From the NCBI GenBank assembly GCA_025351325.1, contig JANXWE010000061.1:1-64000 (forward strand): a stretch of 64,000 nucleotides of DNA. Reading direction: 5' to 3'. The DNA is from Fimbriiglobus sp. (GTDB lineage: Bacteria; Planctomycetota; Planctomycetia; Gemmatales; Gemmataceae). Shown here piece after piece: positions 1-11,236 of the stretch. How positions within the stretch are numbered: position 1 is the stretch's first letter; every line of letters begins with the position of its first letter. Both the position numbers and the translations under genes were made by a program. The notes below the pieces were generated by a model. It was not told where the DNA came from. It was given only the letters and a program-made list of their open reading frames with translations, and searched no databases.

Positions 1-129
1 GACAGAGCCAGGAATGATCGAAGTGGATGCATCGGTGTGATTTCAAAAATGAGGGATTATTCAGTATCTTTTTTGAGTAGTCCCGGCTCAGCGGGGTTTA
101 CCGCCATCGATCATTACATTTTGCCCAAA

Positions 130-1485
130 TCAATATTCAAATGCACGGACGAGTTCAGAATGCGAAACCGTTTGCGATAGCATTCTGCTGCCGGGCGAGA
201 GACCGGTGCGAAGGATTTCCAATACGGGCTCAAGGTAGCGGACGGCGTCGGGTTCACATTGCCGAGCCAATCCCTTGGCCGCCATGTCGACGCAAAGGAT
301 GGCGACATTCAGAACGGTGGTGCCTGCAAAAGGAGTCGCTAATCCGGTGCGACTTGTCTGAGCGAACAGCGCGGGAAGTTCATCCGGAAGGAATCCTTCG
401 CAGAGTTCCGCCGCTTCGGTGAGGGCTTCGTCGTCGTAGAGCAACCCCTTCCAGAATGCGGGCACCACGAGCGCCAATGCCGGGCCGTTGGCGTCGGCTC
501 CACGTACTTCCAAGAACTGTTTCAGCCGGACTTCGGGGAACACCGTGGTGATGTGCATTTCCCAATCGGCGATTGTCGGGAACCGCCCATCGTGCCCGTT
601 CAGAATGAATTCTTGGAAGGTCATCCCGTCCGCCGCGCGATACAGGCCATGGTGATTGACGAAGAGCATCGGTACCGCCAAGAGGTATTGCACCCACTGG
701 TCGAAGCTCGGCCCGGCATTCAAAAATTCGGTGAGCAACCCGGAGCGATCCGGATCCATCCCGAGCCAGATTTGGCTGCGATATGAAGGAAAGCCGGTTG
801 CCTGGCCGGCATAGTGCGAGCTGTTGGCCCAAATCGCATTGATGATCGGGCTGAGTTTCAAAGCCACTGTGAACTTCCGCATGGCGTCCGCTTCGCAAGA
901 ATAGTCGAAGGTCACCTGCGTGCTGGCCGTGGCTTTCATCATGTGCAGTGCCATCGGGCAGCGACTCGGCAAATATTCGGCCATGAGCCGATGCCGTGGC
1001 CGGACGCCGAGCGCGATACCATCGGCGGATTGGAACGGTGAAACGCCGGATGCGATCCAGGCGACCGTATTGGGATCGGTGACCGCGCGGATTTCGTGAC
1101 GATGAGTAGCCAGGGCCGCATTCAATTCGGAAATGGTTTGCAACGGCGGCGTCGAAAACTCAATTTGCCCGCCCGGTTCCAGCGAAATCATCGACCCGGC
1201 CCGGCTGAGTGTCGTCAGATGCTCGCCTTCGAAATGGGGTTCCCAATGGAATCGTTCGACCAGCGAATTCAGAATCGAGCAGATGCCACCGGGTTCCCCG
1301 TAGGTCAGGTGGCGCCCGGTTCGGCGTTCGATGGCGAACTTCTCGAATTCGGCACCGACGCGCCAAGCCTCGCGCGGCTTCGCCCCGGCGTAAAAATAGT
1401 CGAGCAATTCCGACGACGTCACCGGTTCGGTTTGCAGGAATTCATCCAACTTCGGCAAATGAACGCTCACTTCACTACTCCCCAC
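130..1485 (-). CDS. glutamate-cysteine ligase, GCS2/EgtA-like family
   Basis: ORF 130..1536; likely start at MVGSSEVSVHLPKL. Motifs GAEFEKFAI, LEPGGQIEFSTPP, MKATASTQVTFDYS and YRSQIWLGMDPDRSG are typical of plant/actinobacterial-type GCLs. Confidence 0.85.
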   Translation of the reverse strand: MGSSEVSVHLPKLDEFLQTEPVTSSELLDYFYAGAKPREAWRVGAEFEKFAIERRTGRHLTYGEPGGICSILNSLVERFHWEPHFEGEHLTTLSRAGSMISLEPGGQIEFSTPPLQTISELNAALATHRHEIRAVTDPNTVAWIASGVSPFQSADGIALGVRPRHRLMAEYLPSRCPMALHMMKATASTQVTFDYSCEADAMRKFTVALKLSPIINAIWANSSHYAGQATGFPSYRSQIWLGMDPDRSGLLTEFLNAGPSFDQWVQYLLAVPMLFVNHHGLYRAADGMTFQEFILNGHDGRFPTIADWEMHITTVFPEVRLKQFLEVRGADANGPALALVVPAFWKGLLYDDEALTEAAELCEGFLPDELPALFAQTSRTGLATPFAGTTVLNVAILCVDMAAKGLARQCEPDAVRYLEPVLEILRTGLSPGSRMLSQTVSHSELVRAFEY

Positions 1486-1550
1486 CATCGTGACCGCCGA
1501 AGCAATCCTGATACACTCGAATAGAGAAACGCGCACGCGGAGCCAACCCT

Positions 1551-2507
1551 ATGTCGAAGTCCGGGCCGATGGCCATTTTTCACGAGCATCCCGACTGGTT
1601 CAAGCCGCTATTCGCGGAAATGGATCGCCGGGCGATTCCTTACGTTCGGCTCGACCCACGTGCCCACCAGTACAATCCCGCCGAAGCCAGTTCCCCATAT
1701 TCGTTGCTGTTCAACCGAATGAGTCCGTCGGCGTACTTGCGCGGCGGTCTCCAAGGGATGTTCTACACACTGGGTTACTTGGCCCACCTCGAACGATTGA
1801 ACGTGCCGACCGTGAACGGCTTGCGCGCGTTCACTTTGGAAACATCTAAAGCCCGCCAGCTCACATTACTTGAATCACTCAGCTTACCTTATCCGAAGTC
1901 GCGTGTGGTCAACCACCCCAGCCAAGCGGTGAGTGCTTGCGACGGCTTACGCTTCCCGATTGTCATCAAAGCGAACATCGGTGGCAGTGGAGCGGGAATT
2001 GTTCGGTTCGACACCATTGAAGATTTGGCTCGTGCGGCGAATGAAGACCGGCTCGATTTCGGAATCGACCACACGGCGTTGGTTCAAGAGTTTATTCCGA
2101 ATCGCGGCGGCAAAATCACCCGCGTCGAACTCTTGGGCGGCAAATTCCTCTACGCGATCAACGTCTTCACCACCGGGGACACGTTCAACCTCTGCCCGGC
2201 TGATATCTGCCATCGCAGCGATGGCGTAGCACTCGAGCGCTCGGCCTGCGCCGTGGATACCCCGAAAACAAAACTCAAAGTCGAAGGCACCGTGCCACCC
2301 GCCGAGGTCATCGCGGCCTGCGAGGCCATCATGCAAGCTTGCGGAATCGATGTCGGTGGCATCGAATACATGATCGATGATCGCGATGGTCAGCTGGTGT
2401 ACTACGACATCAACGCGCTGTCGAATTTCGTCGCCGACGCCAAGAATGTCATCGGGTTCGACCCGTTCTTGAAATTGGTCGATTATTTGGAAGTCGTACG
2501 CAATTAG
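1551..2507 (+). CDS. ATP-grasp domain protein (RimK/glutathione synthetase-like ligase)
   Basis: 318 aa; ATP-grasp-like FPIVIKANIGGSGAGIVRF, VQEFIPNRGGKITRVELLGGKFLYAI and metal-site-like VGGIEYMIDDRDGQLVYYDINALSNF. Confidence 0.8.
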   Translation: MSKSGPMAIFHEHPDWFKPLFAEMDRRAIPYVRLDPRAHQYNPAEASSPYSLLFNRMSPSAYLRGGLQGMFYTLGYLAHLERLNVPTVNGLRAFTLETSKARQLTLLESLSLPYPKSRVVNHPSQAVSACDGLRFPIVIKANIGGSGAGIVRFDTIEDLARAANEDRLDFGIDHTALVQEFIPNRGGKITRVELLGGKFLYAINVFTTGDTFNLCPADICHRSDGVALERSACAVDTPKTKLKVEGTVPPAEVIAACEAIMQACGIDVGGIEYMIDDRDGQLVYYDINALSNFVADAKNVIGFDPFLKLVDYLEVVRN

Positions 2508-2529
2508 ATTTTATCATCAGGATTCCACC

Positions 2530-3552
2530 ATGCGTTACGGTTACTGGCTCCCTGTCTTCGGCGGTTGGCTGCGCAACGTCGAAGACGAAAACATGGCGGC
2601 GACTTGGGAGTACTCCAAGAAGTTAGCCCAACGCAGCGAACAAATCGGCTACGACCTCACCCTCGTCGCGGAGTTGAACCTCAACGACATCAAGGGCGAA
2701 GGCGAGCCAGCGCTCGATGCTTGGAGTACCGCAGCGGCACTCACCGCCGTGACGGAGCGACTCGAATTCATGGTGGCGGTGCGACCGACATTTCACAACC
2801 CGGCACTATTGGCGAAACAGGCGGCGAACATCGACCACATCGGCGGTGGCAACCGATTGTCGTTGAACGTCGTTAGCAGTTGGTGGAAAGATGAAGCGAC
2901 GAAGTACGGTGTCCACTTCGAACAGCACGACGACCGCTATGCCCGGACCGCCGAATGGCTCGAGGTGTTGGAGAACCTCTGGAAGCGTGACCAATTTGAT
3001 TTCGCAGGCAAGTACTATCAGGTGAGCGACTCGATCTTGCAACCGAAGCCGCTGACGAAACCACGCCCGACACTTTATGCGGGGGGCGAATCGGAGACGG
3101 CCAAAAACCTGATCGCCAAGTCGTGCGATGCCTACGTGATGCACGGCGATCCTCCGGAAAAGATCGGGGAGCGTATCCGCGACATGGCCGCACGCCGGGA
3201 GAGATTCGGTTTGCCACCGATGATCTATGGCGTGTCGGGCTACTCCATCGTGAGGGGTTCGGAGGCCGAGGCCCAATCTGAACTCGCCCGCATCACCGAT
3301 GTGAAGCAATCGGCGGCAGGTTACAACAACTACCAGCAATGGCTTTCCGGTACGCAACTCGAACAGCGCGTTTCACTCGAAGATTATTCGGTGAGCAACC
3401 GGGGCCTGCGTTCCGGATTCATCGGCACCCCGCAGATGGTGATCGACCGCGTCGCCGACTTCGAAGCCGTTGGTGTGAGTTTGCTGTTGCTCCAGTGCAG
3501 CCCGCAGCTCGAAGAAATGGAACGCTTTTCCGAAGCCGTGATCCTGAGATAA
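2530..3552 (+). CDS. LLM class flavin-dependent oxidoreductase (SsuD/alkanesulfonate monooxygenase-like)
   Basis: 340 aa; RPTFHNPALLAKQAANIDHIGGGNRLSLNVVSSW is characteristic of the luciferase-like monooxygenase fold. Confidence 0.85.
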   Translation: MRYGYWLPVFGGWLRNVEDENMAATWEYSKKLAQRSEQIGYDLTLVAELNLNDIKGEGEPALDAWSTAAALTAVTERLEFMVAVRPTFHNPALLAKQAANIDHIGGGNRLSLNVVSSWWKDEATKYGVHFEQHDDRYARTAEWLEVLENLWKRDQFDFAGKYYQVSDSILQPKPLTKPRPTLYAGGESETAKNLIAKSCDAYVMHGDPPEKIGERIRDMAARRERFGLPPMIYGVSGYSIVRGSEAEAQSELARITDVKQSAAGYNNYQQWLSGTQLEQRVSLEDYSVSNRGLRSGFIGTPQMVIDRVADFEAVGVSLLLLQCSPQLEEMERFSEAVILR

Positions 3553-3555
3553 ATC

Positions 3556-4308
3556 ATGCCGACAGCACCAGTGGCACTCATTACCGGCAGCGGAAAGAAA
3601 CGCGTCGGGGCCGCGATTGCCGAAACGATGGCACTGCGCGGCTATTCGATTGCGTTGCACTACCGCACCTCGGCCGGTGAAGCGCAAGAGACCGCGGACA
3701 CGCTGCTGTCACTCGGTGGCGAAGTGGCGCTGTTTCAAGCCGACCTCGCCGATGAATCGGCCGTGAAGGGTCTGGTTCAAGCCGTGTTTGCGCGGTTCGG
3801 CCAAGTGGACGTGCTGGTCAATGCGGCAGCGATTTGGAAGAGCAAGCCACTGGAAGAGGTGACCGCCGCCGATGTGCGTGCCCACTTCGACGCCAACGCA
3901 CTGGGCACATTCTTGATGTGCCAGCAGGTCGGCTTGAAAATGGTCGCGCAGGCGAGTGGCGGGGTGATCATCAACATCGGCGATTGGGCTGAAGTGCGGC
4001 CGTATTTGGGATACGCGGCCTACTTCCCGAGCAAGGGTGCGGTGACCACGATGACCCGGAGTTTCGCGGTGGAACTCGGAACGAGGAATCCGAACGTTCG
4101 TGTCAACGCGATCTTGCCCGGCCCGGTGATGCTGCCTCCCGACTTGCCCGAGGACGAACGGAAGCAGGCCATCGACGCCACACTCGTCAAGCGCGAGGGC
4201 AGCCCAAAGAATGTCGCGCAAGCCGTGTTGGCACTGGTTGAAAATGACTTCATCACGGGGGTTTGTTTGCCCGTCGATGGAGGCCGCACCGTTTACGCAC
4301 CGGAGTGA
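3556..4308 (+). CDS. SDR family oxidoreductase (pteridine reductase-like)
   Basis: 250 aa; ALITGSGKKRVGAAIAE Rossmann start, DVLVNAAA, YAAYFPSKGAVTTMTRSFAVEL, VNAILPGPV. Confidence 0.9.
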   Translation: MPTAPVALITGSGKKRVGAAIAETMALRGYSIALHYRTSAGEAQETADTLLSLGGEVALFQADLADESAVKGLVQAVFARFGQVDVLVNAAAIWKSKPLEEVTAADVRAHFDANALGTFLMCQQVGLKMVAQASGGVIINIGDWAEVRPYLGYAAYFPSKGAVTTMTRSFAVELGTRNPNVRVNAILPGPVMLPPDLPEDERKQAIDATLVKREGSPKNVAQAVLALVENDFITGVCLPVDGGRTVYAPE

Positions 4309-5078
4309 GAACCGAATCGTTTCGTCAGTCGGAGGATGACGCCGACGCCGAGCACGGTAAGTACCAAACTCAAACACGAGGCCACGGCAACGAGGGGTGA
4401 CACCGAGAACTTCAACTGGCGCCAAGCCAGCGTCGGGAGTGTCTCGGTCGAGGGAGTTGTTAAAAACACGGTCACAATCCCTTCATTCCATGAGATCAAA
4501 AATCCGCAAATCCACGCAGCAATCAAAGCTGGAATCGTCAGCGGAACTGTGACCAATCGGAATGCTTGCCAGGGCGATGCTCCCAAACCCCGTGCGGCCG
4601 CTTCGAGGATGTCCGACCGCTGGGCAAAAGAATTTTGGAAGATCCAGAAGAGCATCGGGAGCGCCATCAGGGTGTGCACAGCGACAAGTGCAACTGGCGA
4701 GCCGGAGAGTTTGAGTCGGTATAAAAATGGCAATAGTCCCATTCCCAACACTACCGGCGCGATTGCGACAGGCAAAAGCATTCCCGCTTTCAAAATTCCA
4801 TTGAACCACGATCGATACCGCACCACGGCCCACGCGGCCGGTGCCGCGACCAGAACGCCCGCAGTCGCCGATGCGCTCGCCGAAATGAAACTGCGGAGGA
4901 TGGCGGCCGCCCACCGGCGATCGTCGAAGAAATTCCGGTACCATTTCAACGACCAACGATCCGTTGGCGGGGTTAAGAACGAATCGGGCGAGAACGAGAG
5001 CCACGCTGCATCCAAGGCTGGCCAAAGCATGAGCAGCAGCAGTCCGATTGCGGCGACGTGGCGAAACATCATCGGCAT
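4293..5078 (-). CDS. ABC transporter permease (spermidine/putrescine PotC-like)
   Basis: Internal start MPMMFRHVAAIGLL at 5078; EAARGLGASPWQAFRLVTVPLTIPALIAA is the binding-protein-dependent permease EAA loop. Confidence 0.8.
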   Translation of the reverse strand: MPMMFRHVAAIGLLLLMLWPALDAAWLSFSPDSFLTPPTDRWSLKWYRNFFDDRRWAAAILRSFISASASATAGVLVAAPAAWAVVRYRSWFNGILKAGMLLPVAIAPVVLGMGLLPFLYRLKLSGSPVALVAVHTLMALPMLFWIFQNSFAQRSDILEAAARGLGASPWQAFRLVTVPLTIPALIAAWICGFLISWNEGIVTVFLTTPSTETLPTLAWRQLKFSVSPLVAVASCLSLVLTVLGVGVILRLTKRFGSHSGA

Positions 5079-5920
5079 CTCCGAGCGAGATAACCCGAGA
5101 GTGCGAACGCCATTCCGTTGATGGCGAAAAGTAACACGGCCCAAGCCGCCGCCCTTGGCCAGTGACCGAGATCGAACGCTTGATGCTGAACCTCGACCGA
5201 GATCGTGGTTTCTGACGGGTTGCCTAGGAATTGCGGCCCGAACAACGAGCCGATCCCCCACATCAGCGACAGTTGTCCAGCGAGCAATATTCCTGGGATC
5301 GAAAGCGGCCACGTCACCCGGCGAAAGACTTGTGTCCGCGACGCACCCAAACCGCGGGCGGCCGCCAACCACCGTGGATCGATTCGACCGAGTTGCAACA
5401 CCAGCAGCACGACGACGTAGGGCAAAATGAAATCAATCTCCGCGATGGCGGCCCCGAGTGCCCCCGGCCAAAATTCGACCGGATGGACTAACAATCCACT
5501 GTTCACCATCAGAGAATTGATCGGCCCCTGTTCACCGAGAATGCGTTTCAATCCGAACACCGTCGCCAAGCCATTCGTCAGTTTCGGGATCACCACCACG
5601 GCCAAGCCCACCGTTCGCCAACGTCGTGGCCAGGAATCCAAAACCAGTGCGAGAACATAGCCGATCACGACGGTGGCGAGTGCGACGGATGCTCCGAAGA
5701 GGAGTGTGAACCCAACGATCTTCAACGAGTCCGCTTCGAGTAGTCGTTCGTAGTTCGCTAGCGTCGCCGTGCCAGGAGTGTAGTTGCCGACGCCGTCCGT
5801 GCGTTCGTACAGGCTCATTCGCACCATAAGTACGACCGGCCCGAGTCCCAACCCAAGGATCAAGGTGAGTGCGGGCATTCCAAGCCAGACTGGAGTCCAT
5901 CGGCGGTTCGCCATGGCCAA
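5069..5920 (-). CDS. ABC transporter permease (PotB-like)
   Basis: 283 aa; multiple TM segments and EAA loop AAARGLGASRTQVFRRVTWPLSIPGIL; 10-bp overlap with the downstream permease. Confidence 0.8.
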   Translation of the reverse strand: MAMANRRWTPVWLGMPALTLILGLGLGPVVLMVRMSLYERTDGVGNYTPGTATLANYERLLEADSLKIVGFTLLFGASVALATVVIGYVLALVLDSWPRRWRTVGLAVVVIPKLTNGLATVFGLKRILGEQGPINSLMVNSGLLVHPVEFWPGALGAAIAEIDFILPYVVVLLVLQLGRIDPRWLAAARGLGASRTQVFRRVTWPLSIPGILLAGQLSLMWGIGSLFGPQFLGNPSETTISVEVQHQAFDLGHWPRAAAWAVLLFAINGMAFALSGYLARRCR

Positions 5921-5923
5921 TCC

Positions 5924-7294
5924 TCAAGCAGGTTGGGGCTTTGTCGGAGTCCGGAAGAACAACAAGAAGACAACCGATGCGATGAGGCAGCCGATCAAAG
6001 GTACGATCCAAACAGCGGGCCAATCGATGGAGGTGCCAACCCGGTTTCGATCCACGACAGCCGAGGCCATGAGGTTCCCCGTCCACGGGCCGAGGCCACC
6101 GGTGATGAAGGCGGCGATGGCTTGGGCACTCGCTCGCAGTGTCGGCGGGGCTTCGCGGTCGATGAACGTGGCCGCGACGACAAAATAGAAAGCGAAACTC
6201 CAGCCGTGCATCGGCACCCCGAGTGCGAGGATCCAATCGGTGTTGCCCCCGATCATCGCGGCGGCCCGCACGGTCGTCCCGATGCAGCCGAGCAACATCA
6301 GCCATTTCATGTTTCGTTTCGGGTCGAGCAACGGGATGGCGAACATGCAGGCGACCTCGACCACTTGTCCGATGGTCATCCAGCGTTCGGGTTTGACCAA
6401 GCCCATGTCTGTGAGAAAGCGGTGGCCGTAGACGCCGTAGAACTGATTCATCTGTGTCGTGAGGAGTGCGACCACGATGAACGCAATGAACGAGCGATCT
6501 CGGAAGAGCTTGAATGCCGGGAACCCGAATGCTTCCGCGAGACTCTTGCCGTGCCCTTTCGGGGATGTTTTCGGCAGGGTGAAACCGTAAACCCCAAGCA
6601 CAAAGCTGGTACAGGCTGCGAGTAAGAATGGCTGGGCCGAGATCGGCTGGAGAATCGCACCCATCGCCAGACCGACGACGACCCACCCGACGGTTCCGAA
6701 CATCCGCGTGCGGGCGTACTGATGCGAGGGATCGGACAAGTTTCGCAATGCCAGAACCGTACACAGTGTGAGCGTGATTTGGGCGCAGAACGATTGGAAC
6801 AGCATGATGACAAATAGCGGTACGAAAACCTTGCTGACCGCAGTGCGCATTTCGGTAGAATCAACGACCCGCTCTTGGGCTTCGCGTAGCTCGCTCAAAG
6901 AAATTCCATTCGCGGTTTCGGCTTGCAACAGACCTTGGTAGACGGACCGGATCTCGGGAAAGCTCTGCTCGCACCAAAGATTGGCTGCCAGCAAAAAAGT
7001 CCCGCACGCGAGACTGGCGACTGCCAACACGCGGTCGGCGCGAAACAGTCGATCCACGAGAATTCCGAGAAGCGGCGTGGCGAGCATTCCTCCGATGGCG
7101 AAGGTGGAATAAATCCAGCCGACTTGCTCGGTGCTGAAGTTCAACCCGCCCTTCGTCGGTGCCGACATCAGGAAAGTGCCGGTTGTGACGCCCCAAGAGC
7201 CGAGGGCAAAAAAGGCGAGGAACATCATCGCGGACAGCCGTGTCCGCACGAAACGCTGCATGGAAGACCCCAGTGGAACTGCGATTCGAATCAT
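5924..7294 (-). CDS. MFS transporter (nucleoside:H+ symporter-like)
   Basis: 456 aa, about 12 hydrophobic segments; RTRMFGTVGWVVVG and APTKGGLNFSTEQVGWIYSTFAIGGM. Confidence 0.75.
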   Translation of the reverse strand: MIRIAVPLGSSMQRFVRTRLSAMMFLAFFALGSWGVTTGTFLMSAPTKGGLNFSTEQVGWIYSTFAIGGMLATPLLGILVDRLFRADRVLAVASLACGTFLLAANLWCEQSFPEIRSVYQGLLQAETANGISLSELREAQERVVDSTEMRTAVSKVFVPLFVIMLFQSFCAQITLTLCTVLALRNLSDPSHQYARTRMFGTVGWVVVGLAMGAILQPISAQPFLLAACTSFVLGVYGFTLPKTSPKGHGKSLAEAFGFPAFKLFRDRSFIAFIVVALLTTQMNQFYGVYGHRFLTDMGLVKPERWMTIGQVVEVACMFAIPLLDPKRNMKWLMLLGCIGTTVRAAAMIGGNTDWILALGVPMHGWSFAFYFVVAATFIDREAPPTLRASAQAIAAFITGGLGPWTGNLMASAVVDRNRVGTSIDWPAVWIVPLIGCLIASVVFLLFFRTPTKPQPA

Positions 7295-7351
7295 TCGTTG
7301 TACGGCAATGACTGCGAAAAGCTGGGGGAGTTACCTCCTCGAAGTTGGAGC

Positions 7352-10300
7352 TTACGCCGATGTCGGATGTGCTAAGGCACGGCGCACCGTTTCCAAAAGG
7401 ATTTGCGGTCGATACGGCTTGGGCAGCAGACCGATGGCACCTTCCGTTCCGATCAAATTTTCGGCCGAGTAGCCGCTGGAAAAGAGAATGCGAACGTGTG
7501 GATTGATTTCCGCCATGGCGTGGAACGTGTCTTGGCCGGACAACTTCGGCATGGTGAGGTCGAGGACAACGAGGTCGATGTCCTGGGATCGCACCCGGAA
7601 CGTTTCCAGGGCCACTTCCCCATCTTCGGCTTCAAGTACATCGAATCCGGCCGCTTCAAGAACGGCCCGGCCGATGTCGCGGATCATCGTTTCATCGTCG
7701 ACGATGAGAATGGTTTGCCGGCTGGCAGCAATCGGCATCGGGGTGTTCTCCAACGTGACATCGTCGATGATGGGACGACTCCCGGAAGGTGGCTTCTTGG
7801 CAACCGGCAAATGTTCAGCGGATCGGGGCAGATACAAATCGAACCGGGTTCCACGCCCGACTTCGGAGCGAACTTCGACCCAACCTTGGTGCTGCGTCAT
7901 AATGCCGTGAACCATGGCCAAGCCCAACCCCGTGCCTTGGCCGACCGGTTTCGTGGTGAAGAACGGTTCGAAGACCCGTGCGAGGATCTCCGGGGCCATC
8001 CCGTGACCCGTGTCTTCCACCACCAGTCGGACGAACTCCCCGGCACGCGATTCCCGATGCTCGATTCCGTTCTCCGGCACCGTCACGGTATCCGACAGAA
8101 TTTCCAGTCGCCCCCCGTGGGGCATGGCATCGCGGGCGTTCAGGCAGAGGTTCAAGAGTACTTGAGACACCAGCGTGGAGTCGGCCAAAATCCGGTGGTC
8201 GCCGGAAATGTTCGACAGGACGCGCACCCGCGGGTCGAACGTCCGGACGATGAAACTCACCACTTCGGACACCACATCCCCGACGCAAATCGTGCTGGCG
8301 AAGAGTTGGTTCTTCCGGGCGAACCCCAGTAATTTCTTCGTGAGGTCGGCCGCCCGATTGGCCGCACGCAGTGCTGTATCGACGTGCTTCTGATTCGGAT
8401 CGTGCTCGGGCAACCGAGCCAAATGGAGGTTGCCGATGATACCCGTGAGCAAGTTGTTGAAGTCGTGGGCGATTCCCCCGGCCATCTGGCCGATGAGTTC
8501 CATTTTTTGAGCTTGGAAGAGCTGCTCCTGGGACTGGCGCTTTTCCGTTTCGTCTTGTGTGACGCCCCAGAATCGAACGGGTTTTCCGGCCGCGTCAAAG
8601 TCGCCGCAGTACTCTTCGGTGATGAAACGAATCTCGCCCGTGGGCCGGACGATTCTGAAATTCAGACTGTACGGATAATCGTGTTGGCCCACTTCGCTGG
8701 AGGTGCGATCGACCTTTTCGCGGTCGTCCGGGTGAATCGCACTCCGGTGGAGTTCGGCAGTCGGTACGATTTCGCCCGGCTCGTAGCCGAAGATGCGAAA
8801 CTTCTCGGCGGACCAGCGACATTCCCCGGTTTGCGGGAGCGATTCCCACGAACCGATGTGGGCGATCCGCTGGGCGTCGGCCAGCACGGCTTCGTTGTGC
8901 CGCAAGATCAGTTCGGTCTTCTTTCGGTCGCTGATGTCCCGTTGAATCATCACCCAATGGGCGCATTGGCCGCTGGAATCGGGGACGGGGACGACGCTCA
9001 GCTCGACCCAAAACGTCGTGCCGTTGCGGCGGTAATTGAGCAGTTCCCCTTTGAACGGTTCGCCGTGGTCGAGGGCATCGCGCAAGAGTTCGAGGGTGCC
9101 GGGATCGGAATCGGGGCCACGCAGGAAATGGAGGGATCGACCGAGCAATTCCTCGGCGACGTACCCGGTCATTTCGCAAAAAGCGTCGTTGGCGTAGAGA
9201 ACGCAGCGACCGGGTGTCCGGTTCGGTTCCGCTTCCAAAATGATCACCGCATCCCGCGCGTGAACGACGGCCGATTCGAGCATCCGCAGGCGTTCTTCCG
9301 AGCGGCGCCGATCCGAAACATCGATCAAGATCCCCGCGACGCGATCCGTCAATTTGCCGTCGTCGATCAATCGGCGGCCGCGGCATTGCACCCAGAGCAT
9401 GCCGGAATCGCTCGGCACACGAAATTCGCATTCGCATTCTTTCCCGCCGAGAATGAGTTTGTCAACGGACTCACGCAAGATGGAGACGTCGTTGGGATGA
9501 ACCACTTTCAGGAGGTCGGTCAAGGTGTCAATGGTCGCGGCTTCCAACCCGATCCAGGTCGAAATCGACTCGGAAGCTTGGAGAATTTGCGAGGGGATCT
9601 TCCACTCGTAGGCGATCATGCGGGCCGATTTCAGGGCGAAGCGGAGGCGTTCTTCTTTCTCGCGCAGCTGGCGCATGGCCGCTTTGCGTTCGCTCATGTC
9701 GTGCAAAATGGAAACGGCCCCGAGGAGGTGGCCGGCCGGGTCGTGGACCGGAGCAGCACTGATCGAAAGATCGATCGGTTGGTGGGAAGTCGGGTGGATC
9801 CGGGCTTCGAATCCTTCGGTGACCACCCCCGCCGTGATCGCTTTCACGATGGGCCAATTTTCGAAAGGAACCGGAAGCTCTTTCGTTCCTGCCGCCAAGC
9901 CTTTTTTCAGATCCTCGGGGTTCAACGACTGCGACGCGGCTTCTCCCCACAGGGTGCGGTGCCGCTGGTTGCGCCAAAGCAAGGTGCCATCTTGCCCGAC
10001 GATCATGACCCCTGCCGGCATATGGTTGAGCACCGAATCCAAGAACGCTTTCTGGCCTCGGTCGGCGGCGGACAATCGTTCCAGCTCCAAGTTCCGAGCG
10101 GTCAGTTGGGCATTGAGCACCTTATTGGCTTCCGCTTCGATCATGCGATCACTCGCCATTGCCGCGACCGTCAATTCCACGAAGAGCAGCAGACAGAGCA
10201 CGAGGGTGAATTCGCAGCAGTAGTCGGGATCACGAGCCAGCGGGAGCACATTTTCCAATGTGCCCGTGCGAGATACGTAGCCCGAAAATAATAAAAGCCA

Positions 10301-11014
10301 AATCGTCCGGTGCAGACCCATTCCGCGGATGTGGAATCGAAGCCCGAGCCAAGTTTTCGCCACGACCATTCCGACTGCCGACGCGAAGGTGTAGGACAGT
10401 CCGTTCGGGGTCGAAAAAATAAACAACGTCAATGCTGTGAGGATACCGAGGATTAAAATCAATTCGCCGACTCGTGCGATACTCCAGGTGATGTGCCAGC
10501 GACCGAATGGAACCAGAACGATCGACGCGATCAAGAGATTGAAGAACCAAGCGAGGCCGAACATGGCAAATGCGATGCTTTTCGGAGACTCGACACCCAA
10601 ACTCGTGGCCAGCACGAAAACGGTCAAGGCACGGGCCAAGGCAGCGAATCCGCTGATCCCAGACAACTGCAATAAATCGCGGATGCGATTCAAACCGTCC
10701 GGGAATGTGCGAAAACGCGAGTAGCACCATCCCAAACAGGTATCGACGGTAGCAACTGCGACTGCGGCCAACACCAATTGGGGTGGGCCTGACGACAAAG
10801 CGGCAGCGAGGATCGACCCCATCAGAATCGGCAGTACCGCGCGTCGGCCCCATATCAGTGGGGCGATCCAACCTAAACCCAACGGGGCGGCTAGTATCAA
10901 ACCATCCGTGAGGCTAGTCGTGAGTTGGCGCAACCCGTAGGCGAACAGCAATGCTGCCAGAAAAAGTGAGACAGGAACCGTAAATACTGCGTGAACTCGG
11001 TATCGGGGCATCAT
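7352..11014 (-). CDS. MASE1-like/multi-PAS hybrid sensor histidine kinase with C-terminal receiver domain
   Basis: 1220 aa; N-terminal TM segments, several PAS/PAC blocks, H-box [17 protein letters not shown], HATPase [13 protein letters not shown], receiver [23 protein letters not shown]...LVVLDLTMP. Confidence 0.9.
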   Translation of the reverse strand: MMPRYRVHAVFTVPVSLFLAALLFAYGLRQLTTSLTDGLILAAPLGLGWIAPLIWGRRAVLPILMGSILAAALSSGPPQLVLAAVAVATVDTCLGWCYSRFRTFPDGLNRIRDLLQLSGISGFAALARALTVFVLATSLGVESPKSIAFAMFGLAWFFNLLIASIVLVPFGRWHITWSIARVGELILILGILTALTLFIFSTPNGLSYTFASAVGMVVAKTWLGLRFHIRGMGLHRTIWLLLFSGYVSRTGTLENVLPLARDPDYCCEFTLVLCLLLFVELTVAAMASDRMIEAEANKVLNAQLTARNLELERLSAADRGQKAFLDSVLNHMPAGVMIVGQDGTLLWRNQRHRTLWGEAASQSLNPEDLKKGLAAGTKELPVPFENWPIVKAITAGVVTEGFEARIHPTSHQPIDLSISAAPVHDPAGHLLGAVSILHDMSERKAAMRQLREKEERLRFALKSARMIAYEWKIPSQILQASESISTWIGLEAATIDTLTDLLKVVHPNDVSILRESVDKLILGGKECECEFRVPSDSGMLWVQCRGRRLIDDGKLTDRVAGILIDVSDRRRSEERLRMLESAVVHARDAVIILEAEPNRTPGRCVLYANDAFCEMTGYVAEELLGRSLHFLRGPDSDPGTLELLRDALDHGEPFKGELLNYRRNGTTFWVELSVVPVPDSSGQCAHWVMIQRDISDRKKTELILRHNEAVLADAQRIAHIGSWESLPQTGECRWSAEKFRIFGYEPGEIVPTAELHRSAIHPDDREKVDRTSSEVGQHDYPYSLNFRIVRPTGEIRFITEEYCGDFDAAGKPVRFWGVTQDETEKRQSQEQLFQAQKMELIGQMAGGIAHDFNNLLTGIIGNLHLARLPEHDPNQKHVDTALRAANRAADLTKKLLGFARKNQLFASTICVGDVVSEVVSFIVRTFDPRVRVLSNISGDHRILADSTLVSQVLLNLCLNARDAMPHGGRLEILSDTVTVPENGIEHRESRAGEFVRLVVEDTGHGMAPEILARVFEPFFTTKPVGQGTGLGLAMVHGIMTQHQGWVEVRSEVGRGTRFDLYLPRSAEHLPVAKKPPSGSRPIIDDVTLENTPMPIAASRQTILIVDDETMIRDIGRAVLEAAGFDVLEAEDGEVALETFRVRSQDIDLVVLDLTMPKLSGQDTFHAMAEINPHVRILFSSGYSAENLIGTEGAIGLLPKPYRPQILLETVRRALAHPTSA

Positions 11015-11236
11015 CGGAGTTCCCGACTGTCTGAAAATTACCGCTACGTCTGCAACCGTTCAACTATAGCGTTGCAATTTGAGTTCGTTGGGGAAGTTTT
11101 GTCGACATTTCCATCATTTTACGAATGACTATTTTGAGAGAATAAATCTGTAGGCCGGGCGGAATTCCAGCGGCGTTCGGTTGGCGTTTCACGTGTTCCC
11201 CGGTTCCGGAGTGATCGACATTCTCGTAGGAATTTT

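Noticed and set aside
8384-10291. 635-aa plus-strand ORF inside the hybrid histidine kinase gene
   Set aside because: Antisense shadow ORF; the kinase on the minus strand has clear PAS, H-box and receiver motifs.
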